This document shows, piece by piece, positions 8,541-17,264 of a stretch of 64,000 bases of DNA. Under the pieces are notes generated by a model. The model searched no databases, had not been told where the DNA came from, and saw only the letters and a list, made by a program, of their open reading frames with translations. The stretch is from Oxalobacter vibrioformis (lineage in GTDB: Bacteria > Pseudomonadota > Gammaproteobacteria > Burkholderiales > Burkholderiaceae_D). The stretch lies in assembly GCF_027118995.1 (NCBI RefSeq), contig NZ_CP098242.1:2395001-2459000 (forward strand), given 5' to 3'. The first letter of the stretch is position 1, and each line of letters begins with the position of its first letter. A program made the position numbers and the translations under genes.

Positions 8541-9956
8541 ATGACAACACCCCCATTCCTTCAGAAAAAACCGGATTACCCTGTCATCTGGCAACCCCTG
8601 CCGGGCAGTCAGACCCGCTTTCTTTCCTGCCCGGTATTTGAGGCGCTGCTCGAAGGAACGCGGGGTGGGGGGAAAACCGATGCGTTGTTGATGTCGTTTG
8701 CCCAGTATTGCGGCCGCGGGTTTGGCGAAAACTGGCGCGGCGCACTTTTCAGGCTCACCTACCCGCAGCTTGCCGACGTCGTGGCCAAATCCAAGCGCTG
8801 GTTTTTTTCCATCTTCCCTGGCATCCGTTTCAATGAATCCGATTACCGGTGGACCTGGCCCACCGGTGAGACCCTGTATTTCCGCTATGGCGCGACAGAA
8901 GACGATTACTGGAATTATCACGGGCATGAATATCCATGGCTCGGTTTTGAAGAGCTGACCAACTGGCGCGACCTGACCTTCTTTGAGTCCATGATGTCCA
9001 CCTGCCGTTCTTCCTTTGCCGGTATGCCCCGTATGATCCGGGCAACCTGCAACCCCTACGGTATCGGCCATACGGCGGTGAAGGAGCGCTACCGGATCGG
9101 CGACGTGCCGCCGGGAAAAATCATCCGCGAGGAAGGACAGCAGCCACGCGTGCGCATCCATTCCTCCATTTTCGAAAATACCCATCTGCTCGACGCCGAT
9201 CCGGATTACCTGCCCACACTGGAAGCGATCAGAGACCCCAACCGCAGGCGCGCCTGGCTTTTGGGTGACTGGGATATCCATATCGGTTCCTTCCTTGAAG
9301 GCGTGTGGAATCCGGCCGAGCATGTCATCGATCCGTTCATGATCCCCTCATCCTGGCGGGTCTGGAAAGCCATGGACTGGGGATATGCCGCCCCCTATGC
9401 CGTCTACTGGTTTGCCATGGACCACGATGGCGTCATCTACATCTGGCGTGAGCTCTATGGCGCAGGAGAAAAACCGGGACAAGGCACGCGTGAAAATGCC
9501 GCTGACGTGGCAAAGAGGATAAAGGTGATAGAGGCACATGACGAGCGCATGGGCTATGAGTACCGCATGAATCTGGCAGACCCGTCCATCTTTGCCAGAA
9601 ACGGTGCAGACCGTTCCATCGGGCAGATATTTCGGGAAAACGGCGTCAGGTGGCAGGAAGCCTGGAATGCCAAAGGCTCGCGCGTCAATGGCGCACAGGA
9701 AATCATCCGGCTTTTGTGCGAAAACCGCCTGAAGGTGTTCAGGACATGCCGCCACTGGCTGGCAACCGTCCCCTCCATCGCGCCGGATGCCATTAATCCC
9801 GAGGATGTGGATACGCGCGCCAATGACCATGCCTGGGATGCGACCCGATACGGCATCATGCGCCGCCGCCGCTCACCCGATGCCGTTGAGCATTTTATCG
9901 AAGACGATATCCCTGACATCACCGTAGAAAACACAACCCATACATTCAGGGTATGA
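8541..9956 (+). CDS. terL: terminase large subunit
   Basis: This 471-residue protein is the ATP-driven DNA-packaging motor and nuclease. The ATPase half shows a Walker A motif LLEGTRGGGKTDALL near residue 40 and a Walker B-like WLGFEELTNW near residue 133. The nuclease half begins with MDWGYAAPYAVYWF near residue 278, whose Asp is the expected metal ligand, and ends with NDHAWDATRYGIM, a typical final nuclease motif. The length fits a complete TerL. The start follows only a weak GAAAG site. It should work with the portal and TerS encoded in the same cassette. Confidence 0.9.
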   Translation: MTTPPFLQKKPDYPVIWQPLPGSQTRFLSCPVFEALLEGTRGGGKTDALLMSFAQYCGRGFGENWRGALFRLTYPQLADVVAKSKRWFFSIFPGIRFNESDYRWTWPTGETLYFRYGATEDDYWNYHGHEYPWLGFEELTNWRDLTFFESMMSTCRSSFAGMPRMIRATCNPYGIGHTAVKERYRIGDVPPGKIIREEGQQPRVRIHSSIFENTHLLDADPDYLPTLEAIRDPNRRRAWLLGDWDIHIGSFLEGVWNPAEHVIDPFMIPSSWRVWKAMDWGYAAPYAVYWFAMDHDGVIYIWRELYGAGEKPGQGTRENAADVAKRIKVIEAHDERMGYEYRMNLADPSIFARNGADRSIGQIFRENGVRWQEAWNAKGSRVNGAQEIIRLLCENRLKVFRTCRHWLATVPSIAPDAINPEDVDTRANDHAWDATRYGIMRRRRSPDAVEHFIEDDIPDITVENTTHTFRV

Positions 9957-9982
9957 CACCACCCCCATAGAGAGGAGAAAAC

Positions 9983-10918
9983 ATGCAAGGCAACAGCAAC
10001 CAGACTTTTATGACACCCGCTAAAGCAGAAGACATCACCATCGCTCCTGAAGACAGGGGCAATACCCAGACGGCATTGTCCATTGCATTTGACAATGCGC
10101 AGCAGGGAAAAAAGCATGCGCCCAGCCTGAAAAAACGCGGGGTGAAAAAGACAGAAGGGAAAAAACCGGAAAAAGCGCAGGCAACGCCTGGTGAGGAACA
10201 GGGTGAAGCGGCGGATGCGAAAACCGGAGAACTCTTCAAAAAACTGATTGAAGCTCGCAAGGCCTCCGAGAGTCGGCTCAAGGAACAGGAAGCCGAGTAT
10301 GCCGCCCTCCTGGCGATTGGAGATGTGGGAGACACGGCAGAGGATATTGTCCGGCAGATCGCATACCGGCGTTTTGTGGCCGAAGGATCAAAAGAAAAGC
10401 TTCAGGCAGCGTTAAGGCTCCTCGATGAACAGGAAGCCGCTCTCATGAAGCGCCTTGGCATGCCCCCCAGGGAAGAAAAAGCGAATCGCTCCGGTGAGCA
10501 GCCGCCTCAGGCCCGCACAGACACCCGCGACGCATATGCCGCACCAGCACAAAAAACAGAACCCCGCAAAGCAATGCCCGCTTCGCCCCCCGCTATTGAG
10601 CGGAGCAATCTCCATGATCTCATCTTGTCAGCCGAATCCTACTTCCGGCTGTACGAAGATGAGCCGGGGCACCATATCCGGATGCAGCATATCCGGCAGT
10701 ACTTCCGCGACCCGGCAAAAATCAACGAATTTCTTGCCATCCATGAGCCCTCATCCTGGGCACGGCAATTCCAGTACCTGTATGACAACATCATCATCCC
10801 TTCCTCCGCGTATGAGCAAAAGGGATGGGATACCGGCTCCCGGGACGATGATTATCCCAACGCCCCGTCATCCACCGAAGAACTGATCCGGCGAAACATG
10901 GATCGCATGGGACTGTGA
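9983..10918 (+). CDS. acidic phage protein B, paralog of protein A
   Basis: The 311-residue protein follows a GAGGAG site, 26 bp after terL. Its N-terminal third is Lys/Glu-rich and low in complexity, its middle is helical and charged (residues 80-165), and its C-terminal part resembles the product of 4559-5638: FQYLYDNIIIPS and an ending RRNMDRMGL. Like its paralog it precedes an unassigned gene of about 460-490 codons, so the cassette seems to contain a duplicated gene pair. A scaffold-like role is inferred from charge and context only. Confidence 0.6.
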   Translation: MQGNSNQTFMTPAKAEDITIAPEDRGNTQTALSIAFDNAQQGKKHAPSLKKRGVKKTEGKKPEKAQATPGEEQGEAADAKTGELFKKLIEARKASESRLKEQEAEYAALLAIGDVGDTAEDIVRQIAYRRFVAEGSKEKLQAALRLLDEQEAALMKRLGMPPREEKANRSGEQPPQARTDTRDAYAAPAQKTEPRKAMPASPPAIERSNLHDLILSAESYFRLYEDEPGHHIRMQHIRQYFRDPAKINEFLAIHEPSSWARQFQYLYDNIIIPSSAYEQKGWDTGSRDDDYPNAPSSTEELIRRNMDRMGL

Positions 10919-10959
10919 CACCCAAGGCGGGTTAACACCCCTTGACGAAAGGAAAAACA

Positions 10960-12441
10960 ATGGCAAAAGAAGAAGACACATTCAACTGGTTCAGCAACCC
11001 CATGGCAGACAGCTCAGGAAACGAAGGGTTTCACCTGGCGTATGAACCCCCTTCCAGCATGGCACCGGGCGGCACAGAAGGGCCGCTCACGCCCGCACCG
11101 GGAGGCGCGCCGGGCAGTGGGCGTCTTTACATGGGACAGCCCGCTTATGACAGCGATACGCTCAAAAATCGCCTGAAAACCCGCATTGACAACCTGGGTG
11201 CGCCGGAGACAGCCACAGGCAGCCAGAGCGGCTACCCTGGTAATCTGGGCAAGAGTCTCTCTGCCAGTGCAGGCGGCGATGGCAGCGCCATCCCCGACCT
11301 TCATAAAAACCGGGACAACCTGCTTCGTCCCTTTACCCATTTTGCATGGAACAAAGCCGTCAACGCGAGTAACGGCGGGCAGGGCGCACCGCTTGATCCG
11401 GACAACCTGAAAGCGTCTTTCAGTCCGGAAGCACTGGCCGAGCCGGTGATCAATGCATGGGATGCAGCGGGCAAAAAAAGCCGGGAGGTGTTTGACGCCG
11501 CAGTCAAAAAAAGCGATCCCTGGCTGGCTCCTCTGGGCGACACGCTCAAGGACAGCTACACCCATGCCCCGGACACAGACCCCGACTACATCCACGCACT
11601 GGCAGATGCCAGCCGGGCTGGCTCCCACAGCGACTGGGCAAAAGACCTTGGCATCGCGCCCCATGTCGCACAGTACAAGGTCGCTGAATTTGCAACCCGT
11701 CTTGCCGCCAACATGGCTTCCCCCGGCAATTCTCCCGACACTGTTATGCAGAGTGCCGCGAGCGACTACCGTTTTGCCCCTGAAGGACAGACAGGCAGCG
11801 AGTGGGCCAATGAACGCAATACCGATTTTATGGAGCAACTGATCGACCAGGATGTCGGCGTGCTCAAAAGTGAGCGACAGAAGCTTGAAGCCACCCACAG
11901 TGAAGACTACAAAACGCGAAGCCTTTTCGATCCCGACCACAATCTGCTTACTTCTCCCTCAGCGGTCGCCGGGTTCCTCATCGAAGACGTGCTGCCGGTT
12001 GTGGGTACCGGTGCCGCCCTGACCAAAACGCTGAGTGGCGGCAGTGCTTCCTACGTCGCAGAATTGACCGCCCCAGTCATCGCCGAGGGCGTCACCACCT
12101 ATTACAGTGAGCGAGATAAATTCCATGATACGATCATGGCCGCATCAGAAGATGATCTGGTGCATGACTATCCGGAATATGCCGGAATGCTCGGGCGATA
12201 CCCGGATACGGTGGCGGCGAAAAAAGAGCTTATCCGGCAAAAGGCCGCGCCCTATGCCTACAGGAAAGCGGTGGAGAGCATTTTTGTGTCGCTGGGGTTA
12301 AAAAAGTTCATGAAAATGTCTCGTAGCGGAGGGGAAAGTAAGCCTACCTTGATTGGACAGAATATAGCTGCTGAAATAGGTAAAAAAGGTTTGCAGGGTG
12401 ATTATTTATCTGAAGGGAAGAAAAACACACATGAGAAATAA
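10960..12441 (+). CDS. unassigned large cassette protein with an AT-rich 3' end
   Basis: I chose ATG 10960 (MAKEEDTFNW) because GAAAGG precedes it; a TTG at 10942 would add six residues. The 493-residue product has a Pro/Gly-rich N-terminal region, a long soluble middle, and a hydrophobic Gly/Ala-rich stretch near residues 345-375 (FLIEDVLPVVGTGAAL). From about 12310 the DNA becomes clearly AT-rich and the protein ends in a short Lys-rich tail, as does the Sel1 gene that follows. This composition break inside a frame suggests a replaced 3' end. No family recognised. Confidence 0.6.
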   Translation: MAKEEDTFNWFSNPMADSSGNEGFHLAYEPPSSMAPGGTEGPLTPAPGGAPGSGRLYMGQPAYDSDTLKNRLKTRIDNLGAPETATGSQSGYPGNLGKSLSASAGGDGSAIPDLHKNRDNLLRPFTHFAWNKAVNASNGGQGAPLDPDNLKASFSPEALAEPVINAWDAAGKKSREVFDAAVKKSDPWLAPLGDTLKDSYTHAPDTDPDYIHALADASRAGSHSDWAKDLGIAPHVAQYKVAEFATRLAANMASPGNSPDTVMQSAASDYRFAPEGQTGSEWANERNTDFMEQLIDQDVGVLKSERQKLEATHSEDYKTRSLFDPDHNLLTSPSAVAGFLIEDVLPVVGTGAALTKTLSGGSASYVAELTAPVIAEGVTTYYSERDKFHDTIMAASEDDLVHDYPEYAGMLGRYPDTVAAKKELIRQKAAPYAYRKAVESIFVSLGLKKFMKMSRSGGESKPTLIGQNIAAEIGKKGLQGDYLSEGKKNTHEK

Positions 12442-12486
12442 TCTATTTGTCATAATGTTATTTTGAATAATACGCTTTGTTCATCT

Positions 12487-13688
12487 ATGACTTTATTACT
12501 TGAAAAAAAACTTGTTGTTATATTCATTGTTTTTGTTTCCGTTTTTTTTAATACGGCAAACGCAGATAATTATATTGAAGGCGAAAAGCTGTATAAAAGC
12601 CAGAATTATCAAAGCGCATTGCCTCTTATAGAGACAGCCGCAAAAAATGGAAACAGGAAAGCCCAATATCGTCTTGGTGTTATGTACAGTCACGCTTATG
12701 GTGTGAAAGAAAATAAAGAAGAAGCTGTCAAATGGTATCGAAAGGCGGCAGAGCAGGGCCATGTTTCTGCGCAATATAATTTGGGTGTGATGTATAGCAA
12801 AGGAGAGGGAGTTCATCAGGACGATGCAAAAGCATTGTATTGGATGTTGAAGTCTGCCGTGCAGGGAGATGCTTATGCCCAATATAATTTGGGTGTGATG
12901 TATAGCAAAGGGGAAGGGGTTCATCAGAATGATGCAAAGGCATTGTACTGGACGTTGAAATCTGCCGCGCAGGGAGATGCTGATGCGCAATATCATGCTG
13001 GTGTTTTATATACATCAGGCAAAGGCGCTAAACAGAGCGACAAAAAGGCAAGTGAATGGTATGAAAAAGCTGCCATGCAAGGAAATGCAAATGCCCAATT
13101 TAATTTGGGGTATTTGTATCTCAACGGAAAAGGGGTAGAAAAAAATGCAGAAACAGCAGCAGCCTGGTACAAAAAAGCAGCATTGCAAAGACATGCTGAT
13201 GCACAGGCTGTATTATCTGAACTTTATCGTACAGGAACAGGCGTGCCGCAGGATTATAGAGAAGCGTTTGAATGGGCAACTGGTGCAAAAAAAAGGGCAG
13301 CCCGATGGGGATGTATCTGCTGGGACGTTTGTATGATAACGGAGAAGGTGTCAGGGAAAATCCCATAAGAGCGTTTGGTTACTATCAGCTAGCGGCATCT
13401 CATGGTTTTGCTCAGGCTCAATATGTTATGGGCATGACATATCTTCATGGTTATTATCTGGAAGACAAGAATGATTTCAAGGCTCAGAATTATTTCAGGA
13501 AATCGATAAAAAACGGCATGCCGGAACCTGCTGCTGCCTACTGGCTTGGCTTCATGTACGAAACGGGACGGGGTGTTGAAAAAGACCAGAAAAAAGCGCT
13601 TGAGATGTACCGTATAGCTGCCAAAGCCGGGAATAAAGAAGCGCTGGAAAAACTCAAAAGCCTGGGCGAGCCGATCACCACAAATTAA
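12487..13688 (+). pseudogene. Sel1-repeat secreted protein, frameshifted in an A tract
   Basis: The first frame (ATG 12487) encodes a signal peptide (MTLLLEKKLVVIFIVF... FFNTANAD) and about seven Sel1 repeats with the pattern AQYNLGVMYSKGEGV. It fails at the eight-A run 13287-13294 and ends at 13368. The next frame carries on at once with further repeats (MGMYLLGRLYDNGEGV ... GFMYETGRGVEKD) to 13688. One added A would fuse them into a single protein of about 400 residues. Sel1 repeats are helical protein-binding modules. The gene is AT-rich relative to its neighbours. The break may be a mutation, a phase-variable tract, or a site of slippage. Confidence 0.75.
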
Positions 13689-13727
13689 CCGGCCCGCGTA
13701 CACAACAAACAATCCACATTCATCCGG

Positions 13728-13759
13728 TCAGGCTGCTTTTATAGCAGCCTGATTTTTTT
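13728..13759 (+). terminator. rho-independent terminator after the Sel1 gene
   Basis: A 10-bp stem TCAGGCTGCT / AGCAGCCTGA with loop TTTAT is followed by seven T. Confidence 0.85.
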
Positions 13760-13893
13760 GAGCACAAAAAGTCTGGCAGCAACACCGTACTGTCAGCAAT
13801 TCTTGCTGCGGCCCTGCTTCATTGCCTGGTGCAAAAAAACAACATAATTTTCCTGTTTTTCGGGAAAAGCGCGGGATTCCGACAACAAAGCGC

Positions 13894-13921
13894 TTGAACT
13901 GTAAGGGAAATGGCATAAAAT
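13894..13921 (+). promoter_or_regulatory. probable sigma-70 promoter of the porin gene
   Basis: TTGAAC (13894-13899) and TAAAAT (13916-13921) are separated by 16 bp. This would give an untranslated leader of about 50 bases before the porin start. Confidence 0.5.
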
Positions 13922-13976
13922 TTGCTCGGTAGTTTGAACATCAAATAGTTTTAAACACTGAATATTGGAAATGCAA

Positions 13977-15095
13977 ATGAAAAGAGCGGTTATCGCGCTG
14001 GCAGCGCTGGGGGCAGTGGCATCAATGGCGGGTGTGGCAAACGCCCAGAGCAACGTGCGCATCTATGGCAATATTGACACCGGGTATGTCAGGGAAAGCG
14101 GCCGTGATGCAGGGATGGCATGCAATTACGGTAATATGATCGGCTTTGCCGGCGCTGAAGATCTGGGCGGCGGCTTCAAAGCCATTTTTGCGGTTGAGGA
14201 ATGGCTGGAGCTCAACGACGGTGACCGGGCCCGCAGGAGAAATGAGGCCGATTTCAACAGCGGCCGTGCAACAGGTGAGGAAGGCAGGAGACGGCCGGAC
14301 TTTCAGGGGCAGGCTGTTGTGGGTCTTCAGCATAATGACTGGGGTGCGGTGAGGCTGGGCCGGGTATACAATCTGGCAATTGAAAACTACCGCCGTTTAG
14401 ACCCCTTCTTTAATTTCAGTGTCGGCGCCAATCTGGCCTATGGCAATAATCTGTATGCAGAAACCCTGCACAATTCCTTGCGCTATGACAGCCCGGTGTG
14501 GAGCGGCTTTTCCTTTGGCCTTTCCTATTCCCTGGGTGAGGATGAGCACGACAGCGCCTATTACAAAAGAAACGGCAATGACGGCTTTAATGTCACGCTC
14601 AAATACGATAATGGCCCGCTCTTTTTGACAGGTAACTACCACCGGATGGCAGACACTGACAATTCCTGGGCCTGGAATGTAGGCGGCGCCTATACCTGGG
14701 GTCCGGCAACCGTCTCTCTCGGCTACCAGGATTCCAGGAGCAGCGCCCGCTTTGCCGATACCTATGCCGGTGCTACGGGCCCCTATACCAACTGGATGCT
14801 GTCCGGTCGCGATGTTGACCAGAGCGATGCCACCCTGGGGCTGGTGTACCGGATCGGCAGCGGCCAGATCCAGGCGGGGGTGAGCTGGGGCAATTGGGAT
14901 GACGGCGTCAATGACGAGGATATCTGGAAATATTCACTGGGCTATACCCACTTCCTGTCCAAGCGCACATCGCTTTACGGCATGGTGTCCTACCTCGATG
15001 CGGGCAATGCCTTTGTCGGCAAACATTACAATTTCACCATGGTTGAGAAAAGCGAGATTTTCGGTATCCAGGTAGGCTTGCGGCACACCTTCTGA
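13977..15095 (+). CDS. outer-membrane porin, betaproteobacterial type
   Basis: The 372-residue protein has a classic signal peptide (MKRAVIALAALGAVASMAGVANA) and then SNVRIYGNIDTGYV, the opening strand of OmpC-like betaproteobacterial porins. Alternating hydrophobic strands run to the end, which closes with GIQVGLRHTF, the C-terminal Phe signal used by the BAM complex. These proteins form trimeric 16-strand channels for small hydrophilic solutes. I chose ATG 13977 because it directly begins the signal peptide; in-frame ATG 13971 and TTG 13965 lie just upstream. It has its own promoter and terminator, so it is independent of the flanking phage genes. Confidence 0.9.
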   Translation: MKRAVIALAALGAVASMAGVANAQSNVRIYGNIDTGYVRESGRDAGMACNYGNMIGFAGAEDLGGGFKAIFAVEEWLELNDGDRARRRNEADFNSGRATGEEGRRRPDFQGQAVVGLQHNDWGAVRLGRVYNLAIENYRRLDPFFNFSVGANLAYGNNLYAETLHNSLRYDSPVWSGFSFGLSYSLGEDEHDSAYYKRNGNDGFNVTLKYDNGPLFLTGNYHRMADTDNSWAWNVGGAYTWGPATVSLGYQDSRSSARFADTYAGATGPYTNWMLSGRDVDQSDATLGLVYRIGSGQIQAGVSWGNWDDGVNDEDIWKYSLGYTHFLSKRTSLYGMVSYLDAGNAFVGKHYNFTMVEKSEIFGIQVGLRHTF

Positions 15096-15115
15096 GCGCA
15101 GTTTTTCGTTTTGCC

Positions 15116-15142
15116 AAAGGGCGGGTTTATCCCGCCCTTTTT
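15116..15142 (+). terminator. rho-independent terminator of the porin gene
   Basis: The stem GGGCGGG / CCCGCCC with loop TTTAT is flanked by AAA and a T-run, about 20 bp after the porin stop. Confidence 0.9.
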
Positions 15143-15263
15143 GCATGGTGGCATCCCGCTTTCCGCCCCCCGTTACCGGTGAGGGAAGGCAGGTGAAAAA
15201 AACGCGTTTTCAGCGGGTGCCCGGTTTTCGCAAATCCGCACCAGATAAGGCTTAGCCGCCGAT

Positions 15264-15358
15264 TGGACAAATGTTTGGACAAGGGGGCTTGACAGCTTGC
15301 CAAAGCATTTATACTGGATTCGGGGTGAAGGCCGACAGGCTTTCACCCCTTTTTTTTT
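15264..15358 (+). promoter_or_regulatory. promoter plus leader terminator ahead of the lysis genes
   Basis: TTGACA (15289-15294) and TATACT (15310-15315) form a promoter with a short 15-bp spacer, preceded by TTGGACAAA and TTTGGACAAG. Directly after it stands a strong terminator: GGGGTGAA (15322-15329) pairing with TTCACCCC (15342-15349), followed by nine T. The holin gene begins at 15382. A promoter followed at once by a terminator ahead of lysis genes resembles the lambda pR'-tR' arrangement that needs an antiterminator; that parallel is an inference. Confidence 0.55.
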
Positions 15359-15381
15359 GTTGCACAAAAAAGGAGAAAAAA

Positions 15382-15855
15382 ATGCTAATGTCATTACTGT
15401 CCATGCTCGGTGGCGGACTCATGCGGATGATGCCGGAAGTCTTCGCCATTGCCAACAAGAGCAAGGATTATTCGCACGAACTGGCCATGCTGGAAAAGCA
15501 GGCAGAGCTGGAAAAAACGCGTTCAGCCATGAGAATGGAAGAGGTGCGTTTTACCAGTGAGTCCGAACAGGCGCTGGCGGTTTATGATGCCAGAAAAGCC
15601 GCGCTGGAAGGCCAGATGCAGAAAACCGGCATGAAAATCGTGGATGCGATGAATTTCCTGGTTCGTCCGCTTACCACCTACTATTTCCTGCTGATTTACG
15701 GCATGGCGAAGCTGGCCATGTTTGTCCTGGCCATTTACAGCGGGCTTTCCGGATGGGAAGCCATCCTGCGCCTTTATGATGAAGATGATCGATCCATTCT
15801 TGCCGGTATCCTTGCCTTCTGGTTTGTCGGCCGTGTCGTCGAGAAACGCTCATGA
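15382..15855 (+). CDS. holin-like membrane protein
   Basis: The protein is 157 residues, starting at ATG 15382 seven bases after AGGAG; longer upstream frames run through the leader terminator and are rejected. A charged N-terminal coiled region (residues 20-85) precedes two or three hydrophobic segments (about 95-150): FLVRPLTTYYFLLIYGMA, MFVLAIYSGL and ILAGILAFWFVGRV. This layout fits phage holins of the three-segment type found in gene transfer agents and some prophages. Its stop overlaps the endolysin start as ATGA, forming a lysis cassette. Confidence 0.7.
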   Translation: MLMSLLSMLGGGLMRMMPEVFAIANKSKDYSHELAMLEKQAELEKTRSAMRMEEVRFTSESEQALAVYDARKAALEGQMQKTGMKIVDAMNFLVRPLTTYYFLLIYGMAKLAMFVLAIYSGLSGWEAILRLYDEDDRSILAGILAFWFVGRVVEKRS

Positions 15856-16295
15856 GCGCGGCAGATATTGCGCTGGAAAAGGCCCTTGTCATCATCAAGG
15901 CCTTTGAAGGCTGCCGTCTGAAAGCCTACAAATGCCCGGCAGGTGTCTGGACTATCGGATACGGCGAAACCCTCGGCGTAAAAGAAGGCGATGTCTGGAC
16001 ACAGGAAAAGGCAGAAGAGGAAATCAAAAAGCGCGTGGCCCAGTTTATGGGGCTGACGTTGCAAAAATGTCCACAATTGCTCGAAGAATCGCCTGCAAAG
16101 GTAGCCGCCTGCACGTCACTCGCGTACAATATCGGCACCGGCGCATTTGGTGCTTCTTCTGTCTGTCGGTTGACAGGCAGAAAAGAGTACCAGCGCGCAG
16201 CAGATGCTTTTTTGCTCTGGAACAAGGCTGGCGGACGGGTCCTCAAAGGATTGACCATACGACGGCAGGCTGAACGGAGCATGTATCTGGAATAG
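15852..16295 (+). CDS. phage endolysin, GH24 lysozyme (RrrD/R21-like)
   Basis: This 147-residue lysozyme hydrolyses the glycan strands of peptidoglycan. Near residue 13 it shows KAFEGCRLKAYKCPAGVWTI, followed by GYGET. This is the catalytic Glu-(8)-Cys/Asp-(5)-Thr region of lambdoid R21-type endolysins, in which Cys is common in place of Asp. Downstream AACTSLAYNIGTGAFGASSV and LLWNKAGGRVLKGLTIRRQAE match the conserved core and C-terminal substrate-binding parts. There is no signal peptide or anchor at the N terminus, so release would depend on the holin encoded just upstream. Confidence 0.9.
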   Translation: MSAADIALEKALVIIKAFEGCRLKAYKCPAGVWTIGYGETLGVKEGDVWTQEKAEEEIKKRVAQFMGLTLQKCPQLLEESPAKVAACTSLAYNIGTGAFGASSVCRLTGRKEYQRAADAFLLWNKAGGRVLKGLTIRRQAERSMYLE

Positions 16296-16330
16296 GCCAA
16301 TCCCTTTTCATCTGCGGCTTACAAGGCTGC

Positions 16331-16367
16331 AAAAAAAACACCGGGGCGTCCATAAGGCGTCCCGGTG
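16331..16367 (-). terminator. rho-independent terminator of the minus-strand gene at 16384
   Basis: On the minus strand CACCGGGACGCC pairs with GGACGCCCCGGTG and is followed by eight T (plus-strand A-run 16331-16338). Confidence 0.8.
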
Positions 16368-16383
16368 ATTCCTTTTGTACTTC

Positions 16384-17010
16384 TCACTTTTCTGTTCGTT
16401 TATAAGCCGCTTCGAAATATCGCGCAATGAGCGCTTCTGCTTCAAGCCCCTTGCTTTCCAGAAAGTCTGCCCTCGGCAGCTCGGGCGTGCTGGCAATGTT
16501 GCAGGCTGTTGCCATGAAATCGCGGAAAACCGAAACCGTATCGCTGCCCATGCTGGTGCACAGATTGGTGAACTGGTAGGGCACATCAATCTCAAAGCCT
16601 TCTGTGCCGTCTGTGACAAAATTACCGTCCACGCCGGGTATCACGCCTTTGGGTGCAAGAAACCCGGCCGGGTTGCTGTCATTTCGCCAGCCGATGCAGT
16701 TGACGTTGTAACCATCTGCCGTGTAATCAAACCCGTCCAGCTCAAAAGCGCGTGTCAGTGTCTGGTCGGGATAAGGAGAAAAACCGTAGCGGATCGGCAG
16801 GCCCACCGCATCGCGGGACACCAGCCGGGCAGCGCCTTTCCTGCCGGGCAGCTCGCCGGCATGAAGCTGTTTTTGCAGCCGGTGCGCATCATCCACGTCA
16901 ATCGGCAGGGAGATTTCCTCACCGCCATATTCAATTACCAGCCTTTCACTGTCCTCGCCACCGGAAAGGACACCGACCAGGAATGCATCAAAATAAACCG
17001 TGATATACAC
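16384..17010 (-). CDS. hypothetical protein
   Basis: The 208-residue soluble protein starts at GTG 17010 (MYITVYFDAFLVGVL) with only a weak AGGCG site. It has no signal peptide and no membrane segment beyond the short hydrophobic beginning. The central part has many Gly/Asp/Tyr turns and the C-terminal 50 residues look helical (EALIARYFEAAYKRTEK). I recognise no family. It ends in its own terminator, and it faces the phage lysis genes, so it could be a prophage accessory gene, but nothing proves this. Confidence 0.55.
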   Translation of the reverse strand: MYITVYFDAFLVGVLSGGEDSERLVIEYGGEEISLPIDVDDAHRLQKQLHAGELPGRKGAARLVSRDAVGLPIRYGFSPYPDQTLTRAFELDGFDYTADGYNVNCIGWRNDSNPAGFLAPKGVIPGVDGNFVTDGTEGFEIDVPYQFTNLCTSMGSDTVSVFRDFMATACNIASTPELPRADFLESKGLEAEALIARYFEAAYKRTEK

Positions 17011-17264
17011 AAAAATAACGCCTGAAAAAGAAAATCAACACAAAAACCCCGGCACTTGCTCCCTGATGAGAAGCGGGCGGCAAGACACCGTCTGTTTCGA
17101 TCATACCCAAAGCGGCGCAGAAGATAAACCCCACAGCAGATGAATGAGGAATGCGCCTGGACACAAAACCCCACCATGGCATGACACCATGATGGGGCTG
17201 GCAAGTCTCCCGGAAGTTCAGGGTCAGACCTGACCCTGGAGGAGAGAACTGTACTGGCCGATTG

